Assembly (NCBI GenBank): GCA_963210315.1
Contig: OY723258.1
Span: 2,108,001 to 2,172,000 of the forward strand
DNA: 64,000 bases
Origin: Rhynchopus euleeides
Taxonomy: Eukaryota > Euglenozoa > Diplonemea > Diplonemida > Diplonemidae
Reading direction: 5' to 3'
Positions 53,301-64,000 of this stretch are shown here, one piece after another; position 1 is the first letter of the stretch; each line of letters begins with the position of its first letter. Under the pieces are notes generated by a model, which was given only the letters and a program-made list of their open reading frames with translations, was not told where the DNA came from and searched no databases. A program made the position numbers and the translations under genes.

Positions 53301-56300
53301 GAAGCTTCTGGAGGCGTGGGGGCAGGGGACCCTGGAGGGGCACGGGGTTGCCGATCCGTTCTCCATAATCACGTCTGCGGAGAGGTCGAAGCAGACCGTG
53401 GTGCTGCGGTGCGACAAGGAGAGCCACGTCTTCACAAACCTCGCGGAGAACACGCTCTACTCATGCCGGCTCGCGGTAAGGGGGGAGTCCGGGGTGTGGC
53501 ACACCTGCGACACCGCCTGCGGAACCACCCTCATGAAGGGGTGCTCTCTAGGGTCCCTCTACCCCGTGACGCGGCAGAACTGCATGGTGGGTGCCGTACC
53601 CTCCTCCCCCTCCGCGTTGGTGACCTGCACCGCGCATCTCCTAAGGAAGCACCGCCGGGAGATGTCGCACCGGTCGGACGGGAGGGGCAGCTGTCCACCC
53701 GGCGCGGAGGTGGAGGAGGAGGAGATCTCGCTGTATGTCGACGATGTGACGGAGTCCTTCGCGCGGCTGTCGTGGCATATCTCTGAGGCTGTGCTGCGCA
53801 GCCTCGACGACCCGCAGGGGAGAAAGAAGACCGCCGTGGAGGTCCGCAGGCAGAAGCGCGCTGCGAAGGGCGAATCTCACCCGGAGGGTGACGCGTGGTT
53901 CCGTGAGGAGCGCCTGCATTACCTCTCCGCCGCACGCTCCACGCAAAGCCACGGCGAAGATGGGAGGAAGTCTATAAGCTGCATCCTGGCAGCTCCACGG
54001 TGTGGGGGTTCCCAGCACCGGGATCATGTGGAGGGCGTGTCGGGGGATGGAGAGGAGTGGCTTTCCGATGGGAGCAGCTCCACCGTTTCGACGGCATCGG
54101 AGTCGGAGCCGGAGGGGGAGGGGGGGGTTGTGCTGACGCACCCCGTCACCTCGGATATGTATCAAGACGCGATAAACTGGAGGGAAGTTGCCTCTCTGCC
54201 GGAGGGGGTCGCGGGGGAGCAGAGGCGGCAGCGCCGCCGCGCGAAGCACGCCGCAAAGGTGACACACCGCAGGCGGCAGACACGCCGGGGGAAGGGGCAC
54301 CTCCACCACCACACACACACACCCTGTGGAGGAGAGGGTGGGTTTCCCGACGCGCTCCCGCCCCGCGGGGGGTGCGAGGGCACCTCCTCGGCGCAGAGCA
54401 TCCACAGCGCATCCGACAGCAGCAACCCCACCACCCCACACGGAGCTTCGGCCGCCCCGCGCCCTGCCACCAAGCTCCGCAGGAGGCGCGGCATGGAGCC
54501 AGCCACTGTCCCGCGGAGGACCCTCCTTCCCCCCGAGGGGGCGGAGGGGGGCAGGGGTGGGGGTCCTGGAGGGGACAGCGCTGCCCCAGGTTGGAGACTG
54601 GAGGAGGTCACGGCGGATCGATTCCACAACGTCCCTCTGAGGGAGTACAAGGTCGAGCTCACTGCCTTAGGGGATGGGGGTGACGCGGGGGCGGGGTCGT
54701 TTGAGGGATCCGGCGGGGTCCGCACGATCTACTTCCGGGCTGCGCTCAGCAGGGTGCATCTCACGGGGCTCCGCCCCGACATGCGCTACCGCGCCGTCCT
54801 GTCGCTCTACGACCCCCACGCAGATGAATGGGGTTTCCACAGCGGTGCTGTGGAGCTGCGCGCGCTTCACGCAGCCTCCCTCCGCATATCCGACATCCAC
54901 AAAGACCTCATCGCATTCTCGTGGGACAGGCAGAAGGCATGGCCTGCAGCACACGGGGGAGCGAGCCTCACTGGGATGTCGGGGGGGCGGCAACCCCCAT
55001 CCACCACCCTCGACTCGTCACACTATGCACGCCGCGCCTCCGAAGCGGATCCCCCTCTGGGGGTGAGGTGCTATAAGGTGGTCCTCACGGCAAAGCCCCC
55101 GTCTCTCCCATGCGGCGGTGACTCTCCCCCGGAGGACGCGTTGCCTCCACCGGAGGTGATAGAGAAGCAGGTTGTCGCGCAGGCGGGGTGCACCCACAGG
55201 CTTTACTCCCTCCTCCCCTCGACAGTCTACTCCGCGACAGTGAGGCCTCTATATGAAGGGGGGTTCTGGGGGTCCCCGAGCCCTCCGGTTGACTTCTTCT
55301 ACGCATATGTTGTGGCGAACATCGATGCGGTGACGAGTGATCAGGTCCATCTGTCGTGGCATCTCCCTTCGGAGCCTGCAGGCGCTGCGGCAGGCGGGGC
55401 GGAGGCGAGTGGTGGTGGTGGTGGTGGTGGTGCTCCGCGTTCCCCCCCCGCTCCGCCCTACCGAGGGAAGGTGATCCTGCAGATCGAGGGGCCTGGGATT
55501 GATGTCTGCACAGAGCTTGCGGCGGGGACGGAGACACACCATGTGTCGCAGCTCGTTCCGGACACAGAGTATACCGCAACGATCGTCGTGGCGCAGCAGG
55601 TTTCAGAGAACGGGCCGCCCGCCCTCCCCCTGCCGCCTCAGGAGGGTCGGGGCGGCGGTGGGGGGGGCGGGGGGGGTGCGGCAGGCCCACCCCTCCCCTC
55701 CTCCCTGCGCTTCCGCACCTCCAGCGTCCCGACGCCGCAGCTCGAGTCGCTCGGGGAGGACTTCTCCGTGGTGGCCCTCCCGGTTGTCTTCATCCCCGTC
55801 TCCAACCCCAAGCCCTCCGCTGGAGACCCCTGCCCCTCAGGCGCCAGGAAGAAGCTCTCTGGCCTCCCCCGGCAGGAGGTCTTAGGAAGGGTCTACGCTC
55901 CTGACCATGCCTCTAGGGGGAAGGAAAATCAGGGCGGTGGCCACCAGCAGAGGCAGATTTTGGAGGAGGCGGTGCCGCAGGGGTCTCCGTTGGTCATCCC
56001 GGCGTCACCGAGGGGTGTCCCGGATGGGTTTAAGAAGATTGTGTCTCCGAGCGGCGGGGCTGGGGGTGTCGGGTTTGTAAACAAGACTGTCGGAACCGCG
56101 GCGGGGTGCGAAGTGTCAGCTCTCTGCCTCCAGGTCAGGGTCTCACAGACCCACACCCGGACAACCCGGGTGGATACAATGCACATCCCTCTGATCGACG
56201 CGGAGGGGTCGGGGCCTGCCGTGGAGAATGTCACGGTGCACGTCGGATGCCTCCGCCCTAACACCGCATACCTTCTACAGTTCAGGCATGAGCTGGCCTG

Positions 56301-59300
56301 CTCAACCTTTGGGGCATGGAGCCAGGAGCTGCCTATCAGCACACTCTCCCCGCTCGTCCCCTCCATCACCTCTGTTGGGGAGCAGTTTGCGGTGTTGGCG
56401 TGGGATCGCGAGGCGGGGCTGAATGAATACATCAAGCACATGCCGCAGATCTACCAGGTTGTGGTTCAGGAGACCTCCCTGCAGCCCGCCAGCGGGGCGG
56501 AGCCCCGCGGCGCTGCAGCACCGCCACCCCCGCCACCAGCGCTGTCTGCCGGCAGCGCTTCCTCCACGCCTCTGTCGGTGTCGCCTGAGTCGTCCCCCGC
56601 CGTGACAACGCCGAGCAGCACCCAAGGGGGTTCGCTGGTGGAGGGTAGTGGGGAGGTGGTGGATGCGTCCCCCGGGCAAACAGGCACCCCCTCTGCCCTG
56701 CAGCTCCGGATCATGCCGAGGGGTGCCGGGGGCGTGGGGGCTGTTGCGATGCCGAGCCTGGCGTTGGATGTCCCGGCAACCCCGGATGCCTCCTGCTCCG
56801 CGACGCCGGGATCTGATTCGGTGGGGTCGGAGGTGGGGGGCTCCGGGCAGCTCTTCCACACCTGTGTGCAGACCACGCAGAGCTGTGCGGTTATCACCGG
56901 GTTGAAGCCGCGGACATCATACCGCGCCAAAGCAAGGCAGAGGACGAGCCTGCGGGAGAACGAATGGGGGGTCTGGTCGGATGAGGTTGCCCTCACAACG
57001 CTTCCCGATATGATCCCAAGCGTTGTCTCCAGGGGGCAGGACTACCTGCAGATCGCCTGGGCGAGGGAGAGGAAGACTGCAAGGCAGACACACCCATGCC
57101 TTGCAATCTGCTATGACGACGTGTGGCAGAGGCAGCTCTCACCGCTAGTGGGATGTACCCTCCGCATATCGGATCATGGCAGCGGGGAGCTCGTGGAGGA
57201 GTCGGAGGTTCCCTGCACGGAGGGGGATTCTGAGAGCAGGGTGTTCACCACATCGGGGGCGCTGCAGCCGGACACGATATACAGTGTTTCGGTGCTCATG
57301 AGGTATAACCCGGTCTGCGCGGGGGTGGTGCAGGAGGGGATGCAAAGCGCATGGTGCCACAAGGCCTGCGTCCCGACCCTCCCCATGGTCTGCCTCCGCG
57401 TTGCGGAATCGAGGGAGACGTCTATGATGTTCTCATGGGGGAGGCCAAGCCTCAACACGGCGGCGCTGTATCAGAGGCTGAAATACACGGAGGCTCAGAA
57501 GCTGTTGGAGAGGCACGACTTCGACCCGACAGGCCCGGTGCTGACCTACCCTGAGGGCGGAGGAAATGCGGGATACCACCTCGCGCCGCCCCCCCAAGGG
57601 GGTCCTGACGCTGCGGGGCACCGCCGGGCGCTCCTCTGCGGGCCACCCGCAGTGGCTGCCGTTGGGAGCCCCGCGCCTCACTCCGCGACCCCACACCCCG
57701 CCGGGGCTGCGTTCTCAGCCTCCGGAGGCGCGGGAGCTGCTGCTGTGCGTGGGGTGGGGGCGGCAGGAGGGCTCTGGAGTCCCGAGGGGGCAGGGGGTGG
57801 CGGTGGCGGCGACCCCACGGGGGACTGCCCTGCGGGGTATGGGTACCTCCCGGAGCCGGACCCGGCGCTGATCCCGCCGATAGAGTGCGGCGGGGTGGTG
57901 CCGGAGGTGGATAAGTGGCTCGTCGAGGTGGAGGCCATCGCCCCTCCGGGGGGGCACCAGCCCCCAGAGGCGGAAGTGGGGTCTTCTGCGGGGGCCCTCG
58001 TCGTGCCTGGTGGGGGTGTTGATGCCGGCGGCGACGCGGAGGGTGTGGGGGGCGTGGTGGCGGTGGCGGGGGAGGGCGCAGTGGCCTCGCCCTTCTTCAA
58101 CAGCGTGGGGTACCTCGCGGATGGGCTGCCCCCCGACGCGCAGCACGACTGGGTTCTGCACGTCGAGGATTCCCCCGAAGGGGGGCCGCGCCACATCCTC
58201 CGCGCAACCATCGCGGGCTGCGGTGCTGCATTCTGCGATGCGGTTGCCGTCCTGCTGCTTATGCCCGACCAGGTCTACTCCGTGCGTGTCAAGCTTGTGG
58301 ATGGGCTTGGCAGGGAGGGCCCCTGGTCCCACAGGGTTTTTGCCACCACCCTGCCCATCCCGGAGGTGACGGTGGGGCGGGTCTCCGAAACCACGGCGGA
58401 GATCTCCTGGGTTCGCCCGGCACCCTCTTGCAGCGACAGGCTGCTGCAGGGGTGGCCCCCACAGCACCAGCAGCAGCAGCAGCAGCAGGCAGGCTTCCCC
58501 CACGCTGGAGTCGACACGTCGTGCCAACTCATCGTCGTCTCCCCAGGCACAGGGGGGCGAGCCGCCTCCCCAGGTGGGGGTGGGAAGGGTGTTGGCGAGC
58601 AGGAGGAGGAGGAGAAGGCGAATCAGGCGGGGTCGGCAGAGCATTGCCTCGTCGACACAGTCATCAGCCAGGCGGACCGGCAGGCCTTCCGGGTGTCGGG
58701 GCTGATCCCCGGGGCGCGATACTCTGTTCTGGTGAGGTTCTGCAACTCAAAGGATGGTGGAGCCACATCACACTACGGGCCGTGGTCCGCCATCACGAGG
58801 TTCGCAACACTCACCGGGGTGTGGGAGGATCTAGATGTAGTGGATATCGGCCAGGACTACTGCCGCATCTCGTGGTCCGCACCGACGCTTTGGAGGAAGC
58901 AGCAAACCCCTCCTGTGGGTGCGGACGGGGGGGAGGCGAATCGGAACCCTCACGGGGTGGGTGGGGCAGGTGCATCCCCACGCCGTGCCGCCCCCTGCAG
59001 CGGCTGGGGGGAGTCGCTCCCGCAAGGGGGAACCTTCGTGTCGGCAGCGGAGCTGCAGAGGGCCTGCGGTGCCTACAGGGGTTCCACGCTGCAGTTCGCC
59101 CTGGAGAGGGCGTTTGTCGCGGATCCCGAGGCTGCGGATGTGGCGGGTGTCTGCGTGAGGGCCGTTCCGGAGTTGAAGTGCGACCAGGCAGGGGGCGCGC
59201 AGCAGAGCGCATCCACCGGGGTGGCCGGAGCGGCAGGATCCGGGGGAGATGCGGGCTGCCCTCCAAACGGCGCGGACGCGCCTCCCGCAGGGTCCGGGCT

Positions 59301-61832
59301 CGACAAGCACCCCGTCCCCCTGCAGTGGGGGCTGAGCATGTCCGGCGGTGCCCCGCTCCCCAAAGGGCTGAAGCGGGTTCCGGGTGGGGCTTCCGGGACG
59401 GCGCGCTGGGAGTACACCCTGCAGGGGTTGACCCCACACACCGTCTACCAGCTTGGGTTGAAGTATGTCGCGGGGGAGGGGGTTGGGGGAAGGGGTCTTT
59501 GGTTCGTGCCGTGGATGCTTTGGTGGAAGTGTCTGTTTCTCATAGTGTTGTGTGGGCATGCCCATGCAGAACCCTGGGGTAATGGGGGTCTCCTCTCCCG
59601 CGCGTGTCATCATCTCACGCTGTGTGCTGTGTGTCATACCCCCTGCCTTGCCACAGGTCGGAGTACGCGGAGGATGCCTGCACAGGGGTGTGGGGTGGCG
59701 GCTCTGGAAAGCCCTGCCTCCGCTTCGTGACGATGCAGATGTTCGAGTTCCAGGTCATCAGCATCGGGGAGACGTGGGGGCATTTCGGGGTCCGGGTCCC
59801 CCCACAGCCTGCCGAGCCGGGCGTTTCCACCCCGGTGCGCGACACGCCGTGCACCTTCGAGATCCTGCTGAACGACCTGCAGATGCCGCAGTGGCTCAGG
59901 ATGGGCATCCCACCTACCACCTACTCAGACCTGAAGCTCCGCAAGCTGCGCCGCGACTCGATGTACTCCGTGCGCCTCCGTGAGACGCGCTTCGGCAGGC
60001 CCTGGGGGAGCTGGCTCCCGATGGCCACCTTCTCAACACAACCCCACCCCCCTCAGGTCGGCGAGCTGATGGAGTGCAGAGACGGGTGGATGTCCTTCAA
60101 CTGGTGTGTTTTCGACCCGAAAAAAGGTGCCGGTGTCAAGCTCCAAGGCGACGACGTCCCGAAGGAGTATATGTTCAGCGTCGACGTCCGCAGGGTGAAG
60201 CCGAAGGACCCAGTCGTCTCCGGAAAGAGGAGGAGCGTGCATGACATCCTCACAAACTCCGAGGAGTATTTCAACAAATCAAAGGGGGGTGCTGGGCCCT
60301 CTGCCCACGGGGGTGATGTCACCAACGCGTCCTTCCACGCCCTCTCCCCCAAGTCTAAAGGAGGCACTGCGGGGCAGCGGCAGCACACCCTGAAGTCGAA
60401 GCAGACTCAGAAACACCCCGGGGCTGGGGGAAACGCCCTTGCCGGAGGAAAGCCGCAGGGCACGACAAACCTTCTGAGCACCATACGGTCGAACTACGTC
60501 CCCCAGGGTGACCAGGCGAAATCCTCCTCGTCAGAACCCCCCTTCCCGGGGCTGGTGTGGGAGGGCGACTGGGAGGGGGTGGGGATCACGGAGAAGCCCT
60601 TCATCCGGCTGCCGCTGCAGGGGGATATCGCAGAGTTCTTCTTCAGGGTGCGGCTGAGCAAACACTTTGTGGGGCAGAAGGGGAAGCTGATCCCGACCTG
60701 GGGGGAGTACGGCATGCTGTTCCACTGGACAAAACCCTCGCCTCCGCGGCCAGCGCAGAGGCTCAGGGTTGAAGATCTCACGTCGACGTCTGCGCTCATC
60801 GCGTGGGATCCCCCACGGAACTACCCGACGCAGCCCCGGCTGCTGTTTGACGTGTTTCTGGACACCGCGCCGCGCGACTCCCACCCGCAGTGGAGGCTGC
60901 TCCACACGACTGACACGACGACATTCGCATTCGACAACCTCAACCCCTCGCAGCACTACCGCGTCGCCGTGAGGGCCGAGTCGGCGTTTGGAAAAGCCCT
61001 CAAATCCAACGTCCTCTCCTTCACAACACATGTCATCGGCGCTGCCCCGGGGCACCAGAGGCAGCACGCCCTGAAGGAACGCCTCCCCCACACCCACCTC
61101 CGATCGCCCCCGCTCACCGCCTCACCCGGGTTCCGCCCCTCGACAGCCCCGACGGGCGCAGCCGCAATGTCCCCCGTGGCATCCCCCGCTGCGGTTGGGC
61201 TGAGGAGTGCCACGCCTGGCGTGCTGCACCCCGATGCCGGGGTGCAGGGGCAGGGCGGTGGGTTGGGTCATGGGGGTGGCGGGTTTGGTGCCACCTACCC
61301 CGTGCCTGCGGTGCTGCGGGGTGGGGGTGGCGGGGCTGTGTTCGACCCGGGCAGCGCGCAGGCCTCGCATGGGAAGCGGAGGAATATCGAGCTGCGTGCT
61401 GCGCGGGAGCTGAAGAAGCGCGGGCAGGAGGTGCACGGGATACCGGGGGTGCTGCCTCCGGCACGTCCGAACAACCTCTACGATAAATACCGCGTGCAGA
61501 AGGATAGGAAGCAGTGTGTGCTGGAGAACCTCGGCGCGAAGAAATACCAAATGTCAGAGAGGGGGAAGACGATCATGCAGGTGGTTCGGAAGGGCATGGC
61601 CTTCATGGCGGACGACAGCCCCGACCGGGCGTCTAATCCGACAGGGGCTGCGCGGCCCCTGCAGGGGTTTTCATTCCTGCTGGCTGGGGCGAAGAAGGCT
61701 GCAGCGAGGAATGCCGGGGAGGTGGCGCAGGGTGCCGGAGGAGGTGACAGCGGTGTCGCCCAAGTGGCAGCGAAGTTTCTCCCCGACATGCAGTCGGGCG
61801 AGAGAGGCGGTTCAGGAGAGCAGGGGAAGTGA
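50317..61832 (+). CDS. Giant fibronectin type III-like repeat protein
   Basis: Two exons, 50317-59462 and 59657-61832, encode 3773 residues; the intron starts GTATGTCGCG and ends TTGCCACAG and splits a Lys codon. At least a dozen modules carry FN3 hallmarks: an early strand ending in a Trp (SARLSWH, VHLSWHL, LQIAWAR, AEISWVR, CRISWSA, ALIAWDP), and a late L.P.T.Y.. strand (LRPATWYTV, LRPDMRYRA, LVPDTEYTA, LRPNTAYLL, LIPGARYSV, LNPSQHYRV). Modules are separated by Gly-, Ser- and Glu-rich linkers. The last clear module is at about residues 3417-3505, followed by a basic tail. No signal peptide or membrane segment was seen, so a cytosolic or axonemal scaffold is likelier than an adhesion receptor; that is inference. 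The ATG at 50317 follows a polypyrimidine-AG. Confidence 0.8.
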
Positions 61833-62671
61833 ATTGTGGAGGGGGGGGGGGGGGGGAGGAGGGAGAGGGGGGGGGGGGGTGTTTCGTTTTGAGTCCCGAG
61901 AGATCCCCACCCCGCAGTCGGGTTGTGGAGGAGGAGGGCGTGCAACAAGGCTCGTGAGCCCCTGTTTGTTTTGTGGGATCGTCAACGTGTCAAATAAGGA
62001 GAGTTCCTCAGGAAGGAGAAAAAAAATCGCGGTTGGTTTGCCACGCTTTTCACACGGCTTTGCTTTAAGATGTCTTGTGTGGGTGGCGCAGCCGGCTAAC
62101 CATCATTATGTTTCGCCACGTCTTGCTAACATGTGTCTCGTGCTTCTGCACAACGCCCGCGCATGCCGCGTGCCGTGCTCCCGGAACCCTCTAAGATATG
62201 TGCCCCTTTGCGCGGACACCGTTCCCTGCCGGCGGCCCTTCCGGGCCGCCCAGAGGTAAATGACCCTGAAGTTTTTCCCCTTGCCTTTCGGCATGCCTGG
62301 TCTGGGATGACGAAGATGATTAATTATCTCGAGCGATCCTGGAGGGCGGGACGCAGTTATCCAGGCGAACCACCCATCCCCGCCCTGACCCCAACCCAGA
62401 CCCCCCCTCCCCCCCCCCCCCCGAAACAATCGCTAAAGTGTATAGGGTCACATCGCATCGCATCCACTCGCCACTCTTCTTGATAGGAAGGGAGGCTAAC
62501 ACTGACACCAACACCAACCGCCACTGTCACGCATGCACCCACCCAGCCGCCCTGCAGAGAGCATCCACATCACCCTCCTTGAGGGCCTTACGCGCGGGAA
62601 CTCTCGCAGGCAGCCGTAGCTGCCCACTAGGCAAGGCATTGCGGCAGGGATCAGCAGAGGAGCAGGACTGG
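61833..62671. other. Intergenic spacer
   Basis: Poly-G runs at 61840-61880 and a C run at 62400-62422 are the main features. A sequence resembling a tRNA A box (62084-62095) lacks a partner B box. No gene is supported. Confidence 0.5.
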
Positions 62672-64000
62672 ATGTCCGGGAAAGAGCGTGATGGCGGCGG
62701 CAGAGGCAGCCGCGGCCGCGGCACGGGGAGCGGGCGGAGCGGGGGCCGTGGCGCGCGGCGGGACAACAGCGGCGAGTGGGGCGAGCGCGAGCCCTGGAAT
62801 GAGAAGACGGGGGTCGTTGCTGTGAGCGTGAAGACTGGTGGGAAGGAGTCGCGCGGGCGCCACTATGATGACGATGAGGGCCGCCAGACGGAGAAGTACA
62901 CCCATGACTACGACTACACACCCCGCGACAAGAAGGACCGCACCTACGACCGCAAACGGGGCGAGGAGCGTCGGACCAGCCAGCGGGAAGGCCGCTCGTC
63001 CTACGACTACGACTGGGGGCAGGCCGCGACTCGTCCCTCGGAGCCTGCTTCTGAGGCGCCGCGCACCGGCAAGGGCGAGCGTTCCTACTCCCGCGAGGAG
63101 GAGGATTACCGTGGTGCCCGCAAGGGCGGCAGCTCGTGGGGGGGCGGGCGCCACGAGAGCTGGGGGAACGACTGGGCTGAGGGTTCCGGCAGCAAGGGCG
63201 GGAAGAACGGGTACCAGGGGCGGCGCGAGGGGAAGGGTGCGAAGGGGCACGGCCAGAAGGATTCGCTCATGGACAGGGGCCCTGCGCTGCCGCAGGATGT
63301 GTGTGTCGTTCCGCAGTTCCTTGACAGCGTGACGGAGCAGACCTGCGTTGAGACGCTGGACGAGGGTTTCTGGTGGCCGCACGACCAGATCAAGGGGCGT
63401 GCCTGCCAGCACTTTGGGTACCAGTACGACGAGGACCAGAAGAAGGCGCACGAGGTGGAGATCCCTGTTCCCGACTTCCTGCACGACGAGGTGATCCAGC
63501 TGCTGAAGGACGTGCCGCGTTCAGGGAGCTCATTCCCCCTCGACATCACACCCGACCACGTGCTGGCGGTTGAGCAGGACTGGAACCTTTCGCAGAAGGG
63601 CACGCAGCCCATCAACCCGATCTGCATCCGGGGGTGCAGTGCCTTCATGCCTGGTGTTGCTGTCGTGTGCCTCAACGCGCCGTGCACATTCCTCTTCAGC
63701 GAGGGTGGGAAGGACGTCAGTGTGGACGTGCAGCCCCGCTCGGCTCTGCTGCTGCGTGGGGAGGCGCTGGACAACGTGACTGGTGTGCTGAAGAAGAGCG
63801 CCGAGGAAGAAAGGAGCGTGCTCCTCGTGATCCGCGAACTGCAGCCGGGCTTCCTGGGTGGGCCGCGTGAGGGTGTGTGGGCAGGCCCCAACCGCCCTGC
63901 CCTGCCCTGGTCTGCGGAGAAGCTCCAGCAGCACTACGACATGATGTCGGAGATGAAGCGCCGCGGCAAGGAGTGCGGTGTTGCGAAGAAGCTGCGGAAG
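62672..64000 (+). CDS. AlkB-like 2OG-oxygenase homologue, probably inactive, RG-rich N-terminus (partial)
   Basis: The frame is open from ATG 62672 to the window edge, 443 codons so far. Residues 1-205 are RG/RGG-rich and charged, typical of RNA-binding disordered tails. From about residue 205 the sequence resembles AlkB-family proteins: FLDSVTEQTCVETLDEGFWW, ACQHFGYQYDEDQKK, PVPDFLHDEVIQLL, ITPDHVLAVEQDWN, PINPICIRGCSAFM, CTFLFSEGGKDVSV and SALLLRGEALDNVTGVLKK. The iron-binding His-x-Asp expected after the VEQDW strand is missing, as is the distal His after the LLLRGEA strand. The fold is probably retained without demethylase activity. The 3' end lies outside the window. Confidence 0.75.
   Translation, partial: MSGKERDGGGRGSRGRGTGSGRSGGRGARRDNSGEWGEREPWNEKTGVVAVSVKTGGKESRGRHYDDDEGRQTEKYTHDYDYTPRDKKDRTYDRKRGEERRTSQREGRSSYDYDWGQAATRPSEPASEAPRTGKGERSYSREEEDYRGARKGGSSWGGGRHESWGNDWAEGSGSKGGKNGYQGRREGKGAKGHGQKDSLMDRGPALPQDVCVVPQFLDSVTEQTCVETLDEGFWWPHDQIKGRACQHFGYQYDEDQKKAHEVEIPVPDFLHDEVIQLLKDVPRSGSSFPLDITPDHVLAVEQDWNLSQKGTQPINPICIRGCSAFMPGVAVVCLNAPCTFLFSEGGKDVSVDVQPRSALLLRGEALDNVTGVLKKSAEEERSVLLVIRELQPGFLGGPREGVWAGPNRPALPWSAEKLQQHYDMMSEMKRRGKECGVAKKLRK

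Noticed and set aside
62084-62095. tRNA A-box-like TGGCGCAGCCGG
   Set aside because: No B box, acceptor stem or cloverleaf follows within tRNA length.

Overview
The window is nuclear DNA from a GC-rich, flagellated protist. It carries seven host genes with spliceosomal introns, eukaryote-only families (a TRAPPC5-like TRAPP subunit and a TPH-type ciliary coiled-coil protein), and a large block of nested transposons. No rRNA, tRNA or CRISPR array was found. TAA, TAG and TGA all end host genes, so the standard code applies. Eleven inferred introns end in CAG, and nine begin GTATG. The organism cannot be fixed from sequence alone. VIPER-like gene order in the retroelements, strictly co-directional genes and a spliced-leader-like 15-mer in one terminal repeat would suit a cis-intron-bearing euglenozoan such as a diplonemid, but this is inference.

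Layout. 1-4.4 kb: low-complexity spacer rich in C and G runs. 4.4-20 kb: five plus-strand host genes: a secreted SGNH-hydrolase-like protein with an Arg-Val C-terminus, a ciliary TPH protein, TRAPPC5, an unknown protein with a possible organelle-targeting N-terminus, and a multi-domain receptor with a degenerate class III cyclase domain. The first and fifth genes, both for proteins with signal peptides, are each preceded by the same 237-bp repeat. 20-31 kb: spacer and DNA-transposon relics, namely a 1.2-kb CACGGTGG-ended element full of TACATGTA palindromes and a 5.6-kb TTAA-flanked piggyBac-like element holding a 194/214-bp tandem array.

31.25-49.19 kb: a stack of nested mobile elements. The host is a tyrosine-recombinase (YR) retroelement, B (plus strand), with split direct repeats. 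Its left terminal repeat is interrupted by a 3.04-kb CACGGTGG-ended DNA transposon whose own gene is interrupted by a 661-bp hAT-like element. Two further split-direct-repeat elements, A (coding, minus strand) and C (non-coding), sit side by side in an A-rich tract just inside B. A and B share the order gag, YR, RT-RNase H. The YR frame follows gag in phase after a single TGA, and the RT frame lies at -1 and spans YR.

49-64 kb: two more plus-strand host genes, a 3.8-kilo-residue protein built of fibronectin III-like modules with no signal peptide or membrane segment, and an RG-rich AlkB-like protein without recognisable catalytic residues that runs off the window. Host genes show no single-pathway clustering; vesicle tethering, ciliary structure and signalling are simply neighbours.
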